This document shows positions 13,765-13,765 of a DNA stretch of 13,765 bases, in pieces (the stretch's first letter is position 1; the number at the start of each line of letters is the position of its first letter). The stretch is taken from contig JBDGZZ010000182.1 in assembly GCA_039588335.1 (NCBI GenBank), positions 1-13,765 on the forward strand, written 5' to 3'. The position numbers were made by a program, and so were the translations under genes. This DNA is from G020351775 sp039588335 (GTDB lineage Bacteria > Gemmatimonadota > Gemmatimonadetes > Gemmatimonadales > GWC2-71-9). Below the pieces are notes generated by a model. That model did not search any database. It worked only from the letters and a program-made list of their open reading frames with translations, and was not told where the DNA came from.

Positions 13765-13765
13765 T

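Noticed and set aside
1..13765. tRNA, rRNA or CRISPR arrays
   Set aside because: No cloverleaf with conserved TPsiC arm, no rRNA core motif and no regularly spaced repeats were seen on either strand.

Overview
The window looks like a piece of a free-living, probably anaerobic or facultative bacterium of moderate GC content, most likely from an uncultured lineage. The evidence is a many-spanning membrane Ser/Thr kinase beside an ECF-type sigma factor, an NtrC-type sigma-54 activator, and a large flavin/iron-sulfur redox operon. The kinase style (six membrane helices before a Pkn-type kinase) and short 'SAQ' signal peptides recall Gemmatimonadota and neighbouring phyla, but that placement is only a guess. 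Several genes are broken (sigma factor, kinase, NuoF-like subunit, an exported protein, an IS3 transposase). This is either real gene decay in an accessory region or a set of assembly breakpoints.

Layout. (1) 1-2031: a truncated ECF sigma factor (minus) diverges from a broken membrane Ser/Thr kinase (plus). (2) 2130-5208 (minus): a soluble GAF-type histidine kinase followed, with a 14-bp overlap, by an NtrC-family sigma-54 response regulator. (3) 5432-12061 (minus): a tightly packed redox operon. In order of transcription it encodes a small duplicated-motif Cys-rich protein, a NuoE-like 2Fe-2S subunit with a zinc-ribbon-like tail, a NuoF-like FMN/NADH subunit fused to a GltD-like FAD/NAD(P) domain (now split by a frame-changing deletion), a HoxU/NuoG-N-like ferredoxin subunit with a Cys-rich tail, and a GltB-type FMN-domain protein without a glutaminase domain. 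A near-consensus -24/-12 element sits just upstream of the first gene. (4) 12062-13765: a 380-bp regulatory or relic region, the C-terminal scrap of an IS3-family transposase, a small exported protein (minus) whose 3' end runs into that scrap, and a partial multi-pass membrane protein running off the right edge.

How it may work together (inference). The redox operon has the NADH-handling half of a HydABC-type electron-bifurcating enzyme but no H-cluster hydrogenase domain. In its place are a second flavin/pyridine-nucleotide module (GltD-like) and an FMN module (GltB-like). It could be a soluble multi-flavin complex that passes electrons among NAD(H), NADP(H), ferredoxin and an unknown substrate at the GltB-like FMN site. 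The adjacent soluble histidine kinase and sigma-54 activator are good candidates to switch it on through the -24/-12 promoter.
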